Shown here piece after piece: positions 25,439 through 34,397 of a stretch of DNA of 64,000 bases (the stretch's first letter is position 1; each line of letters starts with the position of its first letter). The DNA is from JBPYCR01 sp051846915 (GTDB taxonomy: Bacteria; Bacillota; Bacilli; Bacillales; Amphibacillaceae). A program made the translations under genes and the position numbers. The DNA lies in assembly GCF_051846915.1 (NCBI RefSeq), contig NZ_JBPYCR010000011.1:1-64000 (forward strand). Reading direction: 5' to 3'. The notes beneath the pieces are model-generated. The model saw only the letters and a program-made list of their open reading frames with translations, searched no databases and had not been told where the DNA came from.

Positions 25439-26620
25439 ATGAATTTATTTCATGATGTATACAATCGAAAAATGACAAAATCATTTAAATGGGATGCGAT
25501 TGATACCATTTTCAAATCGAATGATGTGCTGCCTATGTGGGTTGCCGACATGGATTTCAAAGCACCGGAGGCAGTAAATGAAGCGATCAAACAACGCGCA
25601 GAACATGGCATATATGGATATACCATAATTGATCAACCTGTGAAGGACTCCATTATTGACTGGATTTCTAATAACCATAATTGGCCCATTAATGATGAAT
25701 GGCTTTCTTTTAGTCCAGGCGTCATTACCAGTTTACATGTCGCCATTCAAAATTTCACGGAACCAGGTGATAAAGTCCTGCTTCAAACACCCGTTTATAC
25801 GCCTTTTTTTCAAATTATTAAAGGCGGTAATCGTCAAGTTGTAGAAAGCCCACTCACCTTAGAAGAAAACTACTATCGGATTGACTTTGCAGACTTTGAA
25901 AATAAATTAAAACAAGGAGTAAAAGCGTTTATCCTATGTTCGCCTCATAACCCTGTCGGTCGGGTCTGGACTAAAGATGAATTAAACGAAATGGCAAGGC
26001 TATGCTTGAAATATGACGTCCTTATTTTAGCGGATGAAATCCATGCCGATTTAATTTATCCGGAGTATAATCATATTCCAATTGCGTCTTTGAGCGAGAA
26101 AATTGCTGACAATACGATTACTTGCATGTCGCCGACAAAAACGTTTAACTTAGCGGGATTGAAAGCATCCTACATTATTACAAGTAATGAACAGAAACGA
26201 GCAATCATTAATGAAGCACTGGCTCGACAAGGGTACAGCATGCTAAACACGATTGGTGTTGTAGCAATGGAAGCAGCGTATAAACAAGGTCTACCATGGC
26301 TCGAAAAGTTAATGAAACTGTTGGCGACACATAAAAATTTTGTAACCGAACAGCTGGAAGCAAACACAACGTTAAAAGTAATTCGTTCTGAAGGAACTTA
26401 CCTGCTATGGATTGATTGCAGTTCGTTAGGTATGAATAATGAGGAGTTACAAAAATTTATGATTGAAAAAGCCAAGGTAGGTCTAAACCCTGGGATTGCT
26501 TACGGGGAAAACGGCGCATCCTTTATGCGAATTAACATCGCTTGTCCGCGTAAAACACTAGAAGATGGAGTTAACCGAATTATTCATGCAGTCGAACAGA
26601 TTGAACCAAGAAAATCTTAG
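25439..26620 (+). CDS. patB: cystathionine beta-lyase, PatB/MalY family
   Basis: A 393-residue PLP enzyme of fold type I. The PLP lysine sits in SPTKTFNLAG (about residue 231), and SPHNPVGRVW and ADEIHADL are the cofactor-binding blocks. The MalY/PatB family cleaves C-S bonds such as in cystathionine or cysteine; some act as aminotransferases. A strong AGGAG site precedes the ATG. Gene order with yugI, yuzA and kapB resembles B. subtilis. Confidence 0.93.
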   Translation: MNLFHDVYNRKMTKSFKWDAIDTIFKSNDVLPMWVADMDFKAPEAVNEAIKQRAEHGIYGYTIIDQPVKDSIIDWISNNHNWPINDEWLSFSPGVITSLHVAIQNFTEPGDKVLLQTPVYTPFFQIIKGGNRQVVESPLTLEENYYRIDFADFENKLKQGVKAFILCSPHNPVGRVWTKDELNEMARLCLKYDVLILADEIHADLIYPEYNHIPIASLSEKIADNTITCMSPTKTFNLAGLKASYIITSNEQKRAIINEALARQGYSMLNTIGVVAMEAAYKQGLPWLEKLMKLLATHKNFVTEQLEANTTLKVIRSEGTYLLWIDCSSLGMNNEELQKFMIEKAKVGLNPGIAYGENGASFMRINIACPRKTLEDGVNRIIHAVEQIEPRKS

Positions 26621-26741
26621 TGTACTTATCCGTAAGAAACTTTCACCCAAAAAGTACGTATGTGAGTAAATCCTATATAGAAAAAATCGCGTCTTTTCCA
26701 CCGCGGTCTTGAAGTATAAAATTACCCGACTGCAAAATTCC

Positions 26742-26768
26742 AAAAAGCCTGGCTAATCCAGGCTTTTT
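26742..26768. terminator. bidirectional terminator between patB and sodC-like gene
   Basis: AAAAAGCCTGG (26742-26752) pairs with CCAGGCTTTTT (26758-26768), with A's and T's on both sides. The stop codon of the minus-strand gene overlaps the T-run. Confidence 0.88.
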
Positions 26769-27340
26769 TATGCTTCTTCCTGTTCTTCATTGAAATCGGT
26801 CGGATCACTCGGCTCTTCCTCTACTTCAGCACTCGCTGCAATTTCCCCACAAATAATTCGTTCCCCCGAATCCCCGCCTGGCTGACTAACTCCATCATCT
26901 TGCTTTTCTGTAATAATTAATGAAGTACCTTCTCCCTTTAACAATGACTTTTTTCCATCAAGAAGAGTAGCTTCCGCCAACATCAAATCACCTTCAACAA
27001 GACCACCGGCATCTGCTTCAATATTCGGAAGATCACCTAAATGAGCCCCTTCCGGATGCATTAAGCCATGTTCTTTCCCATCCGGATTCAGATGGTTGCC
27101 TGCGCTTTTATAATCGGGACCTTCACATTTTGGATACTCATGCACATGAATACCATGGAAACCAGGATTTAATCCTTCGAGTTTCAATTTGATATTCACA
27201 CCCCCGGTCGTTTCAGACAATTTCGCTGTCCCGACCATATCTCCGCCCGTATTATACATGTTTATTGTTTTTACCGTTTTTGCATTCGTCTGACAGGCGG
27301 ATAAAGCAAATACAAGAATAAAGAGATAAAGAAAACGCAT
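26768..27340 (-). CDS. Cu-Zn superoxide dismutase-like lipoprotein
   Basis: A 190-residue lipoprotein with lipobox LSAC (Cys16) and a SOD_Cu fold. Aligning by hand to Cu-Zn SOD, HVH (His65, His67) and His83 are copper ligands, His91, His100 and Asp103 fit the zinc site, and the Cys72-Cys160-type disulfide and active-site Arg are kept. The fourth copper ligand (human His120) is Thr144 here. The C-terminus is acidic. The ATG at 27340 has AAGGAG 7 nt upstream. B. subtilis YojM is a comparable SOD-like protein with altered copper ligands, so dismutase activity is doubtful. Confidence 0.88.
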   Translation of the reverse strand: MRFLYLFILVFALSACQTNAKTVKTINMYNTGGDMVGTAKLSETTGGVNIKLKLEGLNPGFHGIHVHEYPKCEGPDYKSAGNHLNPDGKEHGLMHPEGAHLGDLPNIEADAGGLVEGDLMLAEATLLDGKKSLLKGEGTSLIITEKQDDGVSQPGGDSGERIICGEIAASAEVEEEPSDPTDFNEEQEEA

Positions 27341-27427
27341 ATATGTTGCTCCTTTAGGTTTGTTAAATGGATGTTTATACTTTTTAGTATCCACCAAAAC
27401 AGCTGTGCATAAACGTCATTCACTTAT

Positions 27428-27556
27428 CTATTTATCCGGCTCGACCACAAAGGTTTCCAGGTCAAACCTCGCAATTTCTTTATCATTAATTATTAAAATA
27501 AGTTCAGCCTCGTAAGCGTGTTGTTTCAGTTTATTTATTTCAACTTTCAGAGCCAA
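27428..27556 (-). CDS. possible 42-residue small protein
   Basis: A TTG-initiated frame of 42 codons on the minus strand, rich in alternating charged and aliphatic residues (for example ELILIINDKEIARFDLETF). GAGGGG in the preceding terminator hairpin lies about 8 nt upstream and could serve as ribosome site. A stop codon is five codons upstream, so TTG is the only standard start. The residue composition looks coding, but the frame could be a remnant of a longer gene. I do not recognise a family. Confidence 0.4.
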   Translation of the reverse strand: MALKVEINKLKQHAYEAELILIINDKEIARFDLETFVVEPDK

Positions 27557-27580
27557 ACAAAAAGCCCCTCATGAGGGGGG
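27557..27580 (-). terminator. terminator after the 66-residue membrane protein gene
   Basis: The palindrome CCCCTCATGAGGGG (27565-27578) is followed on the minus strand by CTTTTTGTTTG. It lies 9 bases after the stop of the membrane protein gene. Confidence 0.75.
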
Positions 27581-27588
27581 CGGGACAT

Positions 27589-27789
27589 TTAATCCTTTGA
27601 TTTATCATTATCTATCATTTGATTAAAATTTTTATCATCATATTTTTCATCAAATAGCTGCTCTTCTTTTTTTGATTTTTTATAAACCAGATACATTGCT
27701 GCGATTGCGCCAATCATAAATATGACAAGCATAATAAAAGCTGGAATATAATCGGATTTATCTTCCGGAAAATATAAAAATTCCATCAT
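27589..27789 (-). CDS. small single-pass membrane protein
   Basis: About 66 residues: a short N-terminal stretch, one hydrophobic segment (about residues 15-36) and a charged, Lys/Asp-rich cytoplasmic tail. AAGGAAGTG lies just upstream of tandem ATG codons at about 27789, so I start there rather than at the ATG seven codons earlier. Family and function are not recognised. It is divergent from kapB. Confidence 0.65.
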   Translation of the reverse strand: MMEFLYFPEDKSDYIPAFIMLVIFMIGAIAAMYLVYKKSKKEEQLFDEKYDDKNFNQMIDNDKSKD

Positions 27790-27920
27790 AATAATCACTT
27801 CCTTCATCACTGATTATAGCAAATTATCCCTATTTAAAAAATAGAACAAGGTATTATTCGCCAATTTGTTCTTTTTTTGACACAATAGATAGAAGAGATA
27901 AAAAAGGAGGTTAAAGGGAA

Positions 27921-28310
27921 GTGTCGAATATAAATATTGGAGATATCGTACGAGCGGGTTACAATTCCGGGGAATACATCGGAAAAGTTATGGAAGATCG
28001 CCGAAACGCTTACCTTGTTGAAGTACTTGCTGTTTTAAACCATCCCAAACAAGGAGATCTGCACAATCCCGGAAGCGTGAACGGTGTTGCTTTCCATGAG
28101 CGAAAAGCTTTAGCCTTCTCCGAAAAAATGAATGCGGGAAAACGAAGAGTTAAACCGTATGACGGAGAAATCCCGAATTACAATGATTCGCTTAAAAAAG
28201 CAATAGCGAAATTAAAGCAAGATCTGAAGACATCCGATACTGCATATAATCAAGCTGCGTTGACAAAACTAACAGATCTCGAAAAACATTTTTACAGTAA
28301 AATTTTATAA
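27921..28310 (+). CDS. kapB: kinase-associated protein B (KapB)
   Basis: A 129-residue protein matching the KapB family, with an N-terminal small beta-barrel (NIGDIVRAGYNSGEYIGKV) and an alpha-helical C-terminal half. In B. subtilis KapB is needed for normal sporulation signalling through the KinB kinase; it was first described as a lipoprotein, but no lipobox is seen here. Starts at GTG, with AAAGGAGG upstream. deoD follows 28 bases later, suggesting one transcript. Confidence 0.88.
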   Translation: MSNINIGDIVRAGYNSGEYIGKVMEDRRNAYLVEVLAVLNHPKQGDLHNPGSVNGVAFHERKALAFSEKMNAGKRRVKPYDGEIPNYNDSLKKAIAKLKQDLKTSDTAYNQAALTKLTDLEKHFYSKIL

Positions 28311-28338
28311 AAAACTCATTTGAGATGGAGGACGTAAT

Positions 28339-29049
28339 ATGAGTATACATATTGGTGCCGAACAAGGTGCTATTGCCGAAACGATTTTGCTTCCGGGTGA
28401 TCCATTGCGCGCTAAGTATATCGCCGAAAATTATTTAGAATCAGTTGAACAATATAACGATGTTCGAGGAATGTATGGGTTTACCGGGACCTATAAAGGA
28501 GAACGTATATCTGTACAAGGTAGTGGGATGGGCGTTCCATCAATTTCTATTTATGTAAATGAATTAATCCAAAGCTATAATGTAAATAAATTAATCCGGG
28601 TTGGTACATGTGGTGCACTGAAAAAAGAAGTCAATATCCGCGATGTCATTTTAGCCCAAGGCGCCACAACGGATTCCCAGGTAAATCGCATGATCTTTTC
28701 CGGTATAGATTATGCCCCGCTTGCTGATTTCAAGCTGTTAAAAACCGCTTATGAAATTGGGATGAACAAAGGGAAGGACATACAGGTCGGCAATGTTTTC
28801 ACAAGTGACACATTTTACCGGGATAATGGAGAGCAAGTGAATGACCTGCTGGCCAAATATAATGTATTGGCAGTGGAAATGGAAACAACAGCATTATACA
28901 CATTAGCAGCAAAATACAATTGTAAAGCATTGTCCATTTTAACCGTTTCCGACCATGCGGTGACTGGTGAAGCCACTTCAGCGGAAGAACGACAAACAAC
29001 GTTTCATGAGATGATGGAAATTGCCCTTGAAACAGCTATTCAACCCTAA
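28339..29049 (+). CDS. deoD: purine-nucleoside phosphorylase, DeoD type
   Basis: A 236-residue hexameric-type purine nucleoside phosphorylase that splits (deoxy)nucleosides to base and sugar phosphate. Family blocks seen are PGDPLRAKYIAE, GMGVPSISIY, RVGTCGAL, and VEMETTALY with the purine-binding Glu-Met-Glu, plus SDH(A) near the C-terminus. Length fits (about 233-239). GGAGG precedes the ATG. Confidence 0.96.
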   Translation: MSIHIGAEQGAIAETILLPGDPLRAKYIAENYLESVEQYNDVRGMYGFTGTYKGERISVQGSGMGVPSISIYVNELIQSYNVNKLIRVGTCGALKKEVNIRDVILAQGATTDSQVNRMIFSGIDYAPLADFKLLKTAYEIGMNKGKDIQVGNVFTSDTFYRDNGEQVNDLLAKYNVLAVEMETTALYTLAAKYNCKALSILTVSDHAVTGEATSAEERQTTFHEMMEIALETAIQP

Positions 29050-29096
29050 TATTCGGGACGATTTTTGCCTCATCTCGGCAGAAAGGATGATGCCCT

Positions 29097-29570
29097 TTGA
29101 TACATTTGCTTTTAAATTTCCCTTTGTTAGCCGCAATTACCGCAATCGTTTTTGCTCAAGTCATAAAAGTGCCAATCAGGCTCATTCTTACAAAAGAATT
29201 TGTACCGGGACTTGTTTTTAGTACTGGCGGGATGCCAAGCAGCCATTCCGCAGCGGTTGCAGCTTTAACAACCGGGGTTGGAATTTTAGACGGAGTGGCT
29301 TCCACTTCATTTGCAATTTCATTTGTATTTAGCATCATTATTATGTTTGATGCAACGGGTGTACGCAGACAGGCAGGCGAACAAGCGATTTTATTAAATC
29401 AGCTGATGAAAGATTTTCAATATTTCATAGAAGAAGCGAAAGACTGGAATAAAAAAGCAGAGTATGAAAAAAGAAAAGAGTTAAAGGAATTACTCGGCCA
29501 CCAACCGATTGAAGTACTCTTTGGTGGATTATCCGGTGTGGGTATCGCATTTCTGCTTTACCATATCTAA
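29097..29570 (+). CDS. yuiD: divergent PAP2 family membrane protein (YuiD)
   Basis: A 157-residue integral membrane protein of the DUF212 divergent PAP2 group. The GGMPSSHSA motif (about residue 43) corresponds to the PSGH-like phosphatase motif, followed by FDATGVRRQAGEQ. The start is TTG, with AAAGGATGA upstream. The neighbour yuiC is also its partner in Bacillus. Any phosphatase activity is unproven for this branch. Confidence 0.88.
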   Translation: MIHLLLNFPLLAAITAIVFAQVIKVPIRLILTKEFVPGLVFSTGGMPSSHSAAVAALTTGVGILDGVASTSFAISFVFSIIIMFDATGVRRQAGEQAILLNQLMKDFQYFIEEAKDWNKKAEYEKRKELKELLGHQPIEVLFGGLSGVGIAFLLYHI

Positions 29571-29571
29571 A

Positions 29572-29617
29572 AAACCCCCTTGTCCATTTGAGATTGCTTA
29601 AATGGATAAGGGGTTTT
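29572..29617 (+). terminator. yuiD terminator
   Basis: AAACCCC-TTGTCCATTT (about 29572-29589) pairs with AAATGGATAAGGGGTTT (about 29600-29616) with small irregularities, then T's. Confidence 0.85.
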
Positions 29618-29635
29618 TCGTTTATCACGCATTAA

Positions 29636-29765
29636 CGGGCTGTAATACCCCCACCTCTATACGTGAAAAAAGTTAAACGTGAAGGTGGGGGATAAACAGC
29701 CCGTAAATCCCTGATTCTGTTCAACTAACATTCAGTGGGGGAGGAAAGGAAACCCCCACTGAATG
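29636..29765. repeat. compound palindromic element
   Basis: Three nested or adjacent perfect stems: CGGGCTG (29636-29642) with CAGCCCG (29697-29703), inside it CCCCCACCT (29648-29656) with AGGTGGGGG (29683-29691), then CATTCAGTGGGGG (29729-29741) with CCCCCACTGAATG (29753-29765). There is no U-run, and neighbouring genes already have a terminator. It could be a mobile-element remnant (the ends recall IS200/IS605 hairpins) or a structured RNA; no assignment is made. Confidence 0.75.
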
Positions 29766-29775
29766 AAGTTTCACT

Positions 29776-30465
29776 TTATTCTGCTCTAATTTTATCTCTG
29801 AATACTTGCAATGCTTTATTTTCATTTAATAAAGCGAGATCATCTTCTGTTATTTCACCATTTCCGCTTCTAACGACATATACTTCCACTTCTTTCTTGC
29901 CCCACTCGGAATAAACTTCTTCAGTCGTTGGATAGTATAAATCGATTTTGTTGCCTTTTATTGCTCCACCTTTGTCTGCAACGACACCATAACCATAATC
30001 AGGAATATACAAAATCGTTCCCAACGGATAAATCGACAAATCGGCTGCAATCGTGGAGTATAAATCACGTTTAACTTTCACTCCGGAAAATGTTATTCCA
30101 TATTGCGGGTGATCTGGTGTCTTCCCCGTTGATTCCACGCCTGCTGTGTAACCCGTTGCAACTACAGTTTCGCTCGGATATTGCTCAAAATTCACTGCTT
30201 CCTCCAACGTTTTCGGTCCTTCTATTTGTTCACTAGAAATATATTGCTTCGTTTCCATCCTATGATTCAACTTTTTTTCTTCCAACTGAACAGACCGATA
30301 TTGCCCCTGATTATCGATCTCAGCAGATGCGAGCTTTGATTCGGCTTGAGCCCATTGGTGAATATCGGTAAAGTTAATGTTGGAAACTGAAGAAACAGTT
30401 ACATAAAAGGCCCCAAAAAATAGCAGCGTCATGGTAAACCTGCGAATAAACTTGAATCTATTCAT
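29776..30465 (-). CDS. yuiC: 3D-domain peptidoglycan-active protein (YuiC)
   Basis: About 229 residues: an N-terminal membrane or signal segment, a charged linker, and a C-terminal 3D domain (about residues 105-190) related to the catalytic barrel of lytic transglycosylases. The Asp residues of VADKGGAIKGNKIDLYY and the YPLGT block are those of the Sps/YuiC family, which cleave cell-wall glycan. ATG at 30465 is chosen for an AGAGGTG site upstream over an ATG 11 codons earlier. Confidence 0.88.
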   Translation of the reverse strand: MNRFKFIRRFTMTLLFFGAFYVTVSSVSNINFTDIHQWAQAESKLASAEIDNQGQYRSVQLEEKKLNHRMETKQYISSEQIEGPKTLEEAVNFEQYPSETVVATGYTAGVESTGKTPDHPQYGITFSGVKVKRDLYSTIAADLSIYPLGTILYIPDYGYGVVADKGGAIKGNKIDLYYPTTEEVYSEWGKKEVEVYVVRSGNGEITEDDLALLNENKALQVFRDKIRAE

Positions 30466-30551
30466 AAATAACACCTCTTTGGATGTCATCTTTTCCAATA
30501 GAACACAAGTTTATTCATATTTTATAACTTTTTATACCAAGAAACGCACAA

Positions 30552-30863
30552 TTAAAACATTTGATACCCACTTTTACGTAGAAATTTAATTACAAATCCC
30601 GAGACAATTGTCCCTGCAAACCCAGAAGCCAAAATAATAATATCAACAACTGTTAAGCTTACAAGTCGGGAACCGGCAGTTGCAAAAGAATCAACTGGAT
30701 TGGTAATATATTCTATCGTGGATATCCCATCCACAATCAAAACAACAATAATTGGATAAATAATTGCCATGACCCACGTACGGCGGATTAGCATATTTAA
30801 AATAAATGAAATACCAAAAAATATAACAAAATATAAAAGTATGGAAACAATCAACTGAACCAA
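30552..30863 (-). CDS. yuiB: YuiB-like membrane protein
   Basis: A 103-residue protein with three or four hydrophobic segments, TTG start with GGAAGGGG upstream. Sequence and position (between yuiC and yumB) fit B. subtilis YuiB, of unknown function. The small yuiA gene found next to it in B. subtilis is not visible here; only 57 bases separate yuiB from yumB. Confidence 0.8.
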   Translation of the reverse strand: MVQLIVSILLYFVIFFGISFILNMLIRRTWVMAIIYPIIVVLIVDGISTIEYITNPVDSFATAGSRLVSLTVVDIIILASGFAGTIVSGFVIKFLRKSGYQMF

Positions 30864-30920
30864 TGGCTAAACCCCTTCCGTTTCCAATCATATCGTAAAA
30901 CCGGTAAAAAGCAAAAATAA

Positions 30921-32138
30921 TTACGTGAAGATATTAAACTTACCTTTTCGCATCATTAATCTCAATCCGCCTATTTTATATAAATAACGATTTTCAATAA
31001 TCTTTTTCATTACCATCGCTTTCCATCCGAACAATTTATGGTCATTCAAGATAACACCTACTGCATCATCTACACCTAAAGAAGCAACTGTACCGCGTAG
31101 GTTTGGTTCAAACAATGCAAGTTCATTTCGATCAATCAATGCTCTTATATTACGAGCAACGAGCTCTGCTTCCTGAATAGCAAGTTGTGCGGTTGGCGTG
31201 CAAGGCTGATTTGTTTGTTCATTCATAACGAGCGCACAATCACCGACTACGAAGACATCCTCATAATCTGGGGTAAGCATATCGTTTCTTACTTTAACTT
31301 TTCCTTCATCTGTTTTAAAACCGGACTGCTCGACAATTCGATTTCCCCGAGCACCTGCCACCCATATCGTAGTCATCGTCGGAATTTCTGTTTCTATTCC
31401 ATCTTTTTCATATACAACCTTATCTTTGTGGCATTCTTTGAGTAAGGCTCCAGTTACAAATTCTACACCGCGTCCTTCCAACGAATTCATTGCATACTCA
31501 ACCAGTTGCGAATCAAATCCGGGCAAAATAGTTGGTGCTTTTTCAATATTAATAACACGAACCATTGCTTTATCAACATCGTACTCTTTGCAAAGTTCAG
31601 GTACACGATTAGCAAGCTCACCCAAAATTTCTATTCCTGTAAGATTACCTCCACCTACGACAATGTTTAGGCGTGCTTGTGTTTTTCTTTGTTCATTATT
31701 ATACAATGCAAAATTATATTCAATATGTTCCCTTACTAATCGAGCGCTGTTTATACTATTAATTGTAAACGAATGTTCCTTCAATCCCTCAATACCAGAT
31801 GTAGCCGGTTCAAACCCTAATCCTATTACAAGGATGTCATATCCCACTTCCCTATCGCTTAACTTTACCCTTTTTTTATCTGGATCGATTCCACATACCG
31901 TATCCTGCAGGAATCGAACGCGATTTTCCTGGATAATATCTTTAATTAATATCCTCATATGATCATGGTGAACCGTCCCTGCCGCACTTTCATGCAACCA
32001 GGCTGACTGGTAATGGTAATCATGTTTATTTATCAATGTAATGTTAGCGTCATCTGTATGGAGTAGCCTCTGTAATTTAACAGTAGTCATAATACCGCCG
32101 TATCCCGCGCCTAAGATTACAATATTAGGCTTATTCAT
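30921..32138 (-). CDS. yumB: NAD(P)/FAD-dependent oxidoreductase, NDH-2-like (YumB)
   Basis: About 405 residues with two Rossmann folds: the FAD GAGYGGIM motif near the N-terminus and the NADH-binding VVGGGNLTGIE (about residue 168), plus the FAD-closing FVVGDCALV. It belongs to the type II NADH dehydrogenase / YumB group. The C-terminal membrane-anchoring helix of classical NDH-2 is not obvious, so the electron acceptor is uncertain. The ATG at 32138 follows GTGAGG with good spacing. Confidence 0.88.
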   Translation of the reverse strand: MNKPNIVILGAGYGGIMTTVKLQRLLHTDDANITLINKHDYHYQSAWLHESAAGTVHHDHMRILIKDIIQENRVRFLQDTVCGIDPDKKRVKLSDREVGYDILVIGLGFEPATSGIEGLKEHSFTINSINSARLVREHIEYNFALYNNEQRKTQARLNIVVGGGNLTGIEILGELANRVPELCKEYDVDKAMVRVINIEKAPTILPGFDSQLVEYAMNSLEGRGVEFVTGALLKECHKDKVVYEKDGIETEIPTMTTIWVAGARGNRIVEQSGFKTDEGKVKVRNDMLTPDYEDVFVVGDCALVMNEQTNQPCTPTAQLAIQEAELVARNIRALIDRNELALFEPNLRGTVASLGVDDAVGVILNDHKLFGWKAMVMKKIIENRYLYKIGGLRLMMRKGKFNIFT

Positions 32139-32467
32139 TCCCATCCTCACTTTCATATCTTTATTATTAATCTATTAGGTAAAATCAGACCGTTTATAAA
32201 GCTGTATTTTTTTATGCCTATATACTCTTTGCCTGAATTAAGCTGTACTTCTTCAACATTGTAATAAAAAAACATCTATTTGTAATGTATATGAAATGTT
32301 TCGTTATTAATAGTAGTACTTTTATGTAGCAAATACAAGCATATAAAGTGATTTTTAACTACACCCATTGGGAATTGCCTCGGGTGAAATGCATCGTTAC
32401 ACGTTGAGCAATCATTTATGATACTATAGGAATAGTGTTCCTTTTTTCATGAATTGGGGGTAATAAC
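32139..32467. other. divergent promoter region yumB-yumC
   Basis: About 330 bases with no open frame. It must hold promoters for both divergent genes. A TGATACTAT extended -10-like sequence lies near 32418 ahead of yumC, but no clear -35 was found. No riboswitch or long palindrome was seen. Confidence 0.4.
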
Positions 32468-33454
32468 ATGACAGATAAAATATACGACATTACAATTATA
32501 GGAGCCGGTCCCGCTGGGCTTTTTACCGCTTTTTATGGAGGTATGCGCCAAGCAAGTGTAAAAATCATTGAAAGTTTACCACATATTGGCGGACAGCTAA
32601 CTGCTCTTTATCCAGAAAAATATATATATGATGTTGCTGGATTTCCTAAAATACGTGCACAGGAACTGGTCGATAATTTAGGAGAGCAATTAAAAACATT
32701 TGATCCAACGATTATTTTGGGACAATCCATTGAAGAAGTCGAACGGCTGGATGATGAGTCTTTTAAAATACGGGCGTCTAACGGTGAAATGCACTACACA
32801 AAAACAATTATTATAACTGCCGGAAACGGCGCTTTTCAGCCACGCCGGTTAAACATAGACAGCTGCGCTCAATTTGAAGGCATTAACCTTCATTATTACG
32901 TAAAAAATATGGATCACTTTAAAGATCAGCATGTCCTTTTATTGGGTGGCGGTGATTCGGCAGTTGATTGGGCCTTAATGCTTGAACCGATTGCAAAAAA
33001 GGTTACATTAGTGCATAGGCGTAATGAATTTAGAGCACACGAGCATAGCTTGAATCAATTGTTCGCTTCAGATGTGGAAATTTTAACACCGTATATTCCG
33101 GTTGAAATGGATGGAAATGGAAAAATTGAACATGTCACATTGCAGGAAACCCGAGGAGATAATCAAGTTGAACTGCAACCAGATTCCATTTTATGCAATT
33201 ACGGATTTATTTCTAAATTAGGACCGATTAAAAATTGGGGACTAGACATTGAAAGAAATAGTATCGTTGTAAACTCCAAAATGGAAACAAACATTCCAGG
33301 TATTTATGCGGCCGGAGATATCAACACGTATCCGGGGAAAGTTAAACTAATTGCAACCGGTTTTGGTGAAGGTCCAACAGCGATTAACAATGCTATTCAA
33401 TACATTGATCCATCTGCTCGCAGACAGCCAAAACATTCGACAAGTATGTTTTAA
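32468..33454 (+). CDS. yumC: ferredoxin/flavodoxin-NADP+ reductase, YumC type
   Basis: A 328-residue thioredoxin-reductase-like flavoprotein lacking the CxxC redox site, the hallmark of YumC-type FNR. FAD motif GAGPAGLFTAFYGGMR (about residue 12), NADPH motif LLGGGDSAVDW, and the C-terminal YAAGDINTYPGKVKLIATGFGEG are intact. It reduces ferredoxin or flavodoxin using NADPH. AATTGGGGG precedes the ATG. It is the last backbone gene before an accessory region. Confidence 0.95.
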   Translation: MTDKIYDITIIGAGPAGLFTAFYGGMRQASVKIIESLPHIGGQLTALYPEKYIYDVAGFPKIRAQELVDNLGEQLKTFDPTIILGQSIEEVERLDDESFKIRASNGEMHYTKTIIITAGNGAFQPRRLNIDSCAQFEGINLHYYVKNMDHFKDQHVLLLGGGDSAVDWALMLEPIAKKVTLVHRRNEFRAHEHSLNQLFASDVEILTPYIPVEMDGNGKIEHVTLQETRGDNQVELQPDSILCNYGFISKLGPIKNWGLDIERNSIVVNSKMETNIPGIYAAGDINTYPGKVKLIATGFGEGPTAINNAIQYIDPSARRQPKHSTSMF

Positions 33455-33630
33455 TAAGGATGTGCATGTATAATTACGCTTCATACGCAATCCGTTTATC
33501 TTTCCATCAAGTATCCCTTTGAAAAATAGTACCCGGACTACGGAATAACGGGGCTACTTGTGGAAGTGCATAACGATAAGCCGCACAATAACACCAAGGT
33601 TCACAGCTTAATCCAATGTATGATCTCACT

Positions 33631-33668
33631 AAAAGGGCTAAGAGAAATAATTTCTCCTGGCCCTTTTT
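33631..33668 (+). terminator. terminator downstream of yumC
   Basis: AAAAGGGC-A-GAGAAA (33631-33647) pairs with TTTCTC-GGCCCTTTTT (33651-33667) with two unpaired positions. It lies 180 bases after the yumC stop; the bases between hold no gene that I can support. Confidence 0.75.
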
Positions 33669-33791
33669 ACGATTACTTATCCCCGCTAATCTTAGTACAT
33701 TACTTCATATGGACTTTTTATACCTTCCTCGCGCTTTTTTAAGTAATGTTTATAATAACCTTTTCAAAATTCAATTGCTTTTTAATCTGCC

Positions 33792-34088
33792 TTAATTTGA
33801 ATAAAACCAAGGGATTGCGGGTGGAATATTTCCTTCAGGTAATAAATAAATTACGATAAACCATAGGCACGATAATAAGCCAAAAATAATTACAAATATT
33901 GTTCGTTTTGACCAAACCTTAAGAATTAAAGCGACTATACCCAAAGTTAAACTAATAATACTTAAAGTTAATTCAGTGTATGCAACAGCATAAATACCAA
34001 AATGCTGTAAGATCAATGTTCTAATTTGTAATAAGTAAAACAATACGTAAATAAGCTGTAATGACAATCCTAAATTTGCTATTTTCAT
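33792..34088 (-). CDS. small membrane protein
   Basis: A 98-residue hydrophobic protein with three or four predicted membrane segments and a short C-terminus ending PPAIPWFYSN. The ATG at 34088 has AAGGGAGT upstream; an ATG 17 codons earlier has none. The family is not recognised. It stands alone in the accessory region. Confidence 0.65.
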   Translation of the reverse strand: MKIANLGLSLQLIYVLFYLLQIRTLILQHFGIYAVAYTELTLSIISLTLGIVALILKVWSKRTIFVIIFGLLSCLWFIVIYLLPEGNIPPAIPWFYSN

Positions 34089-34394
34089 AATTACTCCCTT
34101 ATTACTCACCAAATATAAATCGATAACTTTATTAAGCAAAATGGCGTAATTTGAGGCACAAACCTTATGCGCCTACAGCGATCGACTGATAATTTCCCGA
34201 AGCAAATGATACTTACATTTCTCCTATTCCGTAAGCAAGGACACTAGCAAAAGCGATTCGATTATCTACTTTAGAATCGATTTGCCAGGCACTGGATTGT
34301 CAGCCGGGGGATATTCTTGAATATCGAAGGGATTAGACAGTCAAGATCGGCGGATGAAATGAAAGCCAGTATTTGTTATGTATATTGAAAGGAA
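34089..34394. other. intergenic region with hairpin
   Basis: About 300 bases without a gene. One imperfect hairpin is seen (CGATTC near 34253 with GAATCG near 34285, extended by GCAAA/TTTGC). It has no T-run. Nothing else was recognised. Confidence 0.4.
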
Positions 34395-34397
34395 GTG

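Noticed and set aside
33560..33742. 60-codon frame on the plus strand after yumC
   Set aside because: It contains the terminator at 33631-33668, has no ribosome site and no recognisable sequence features.
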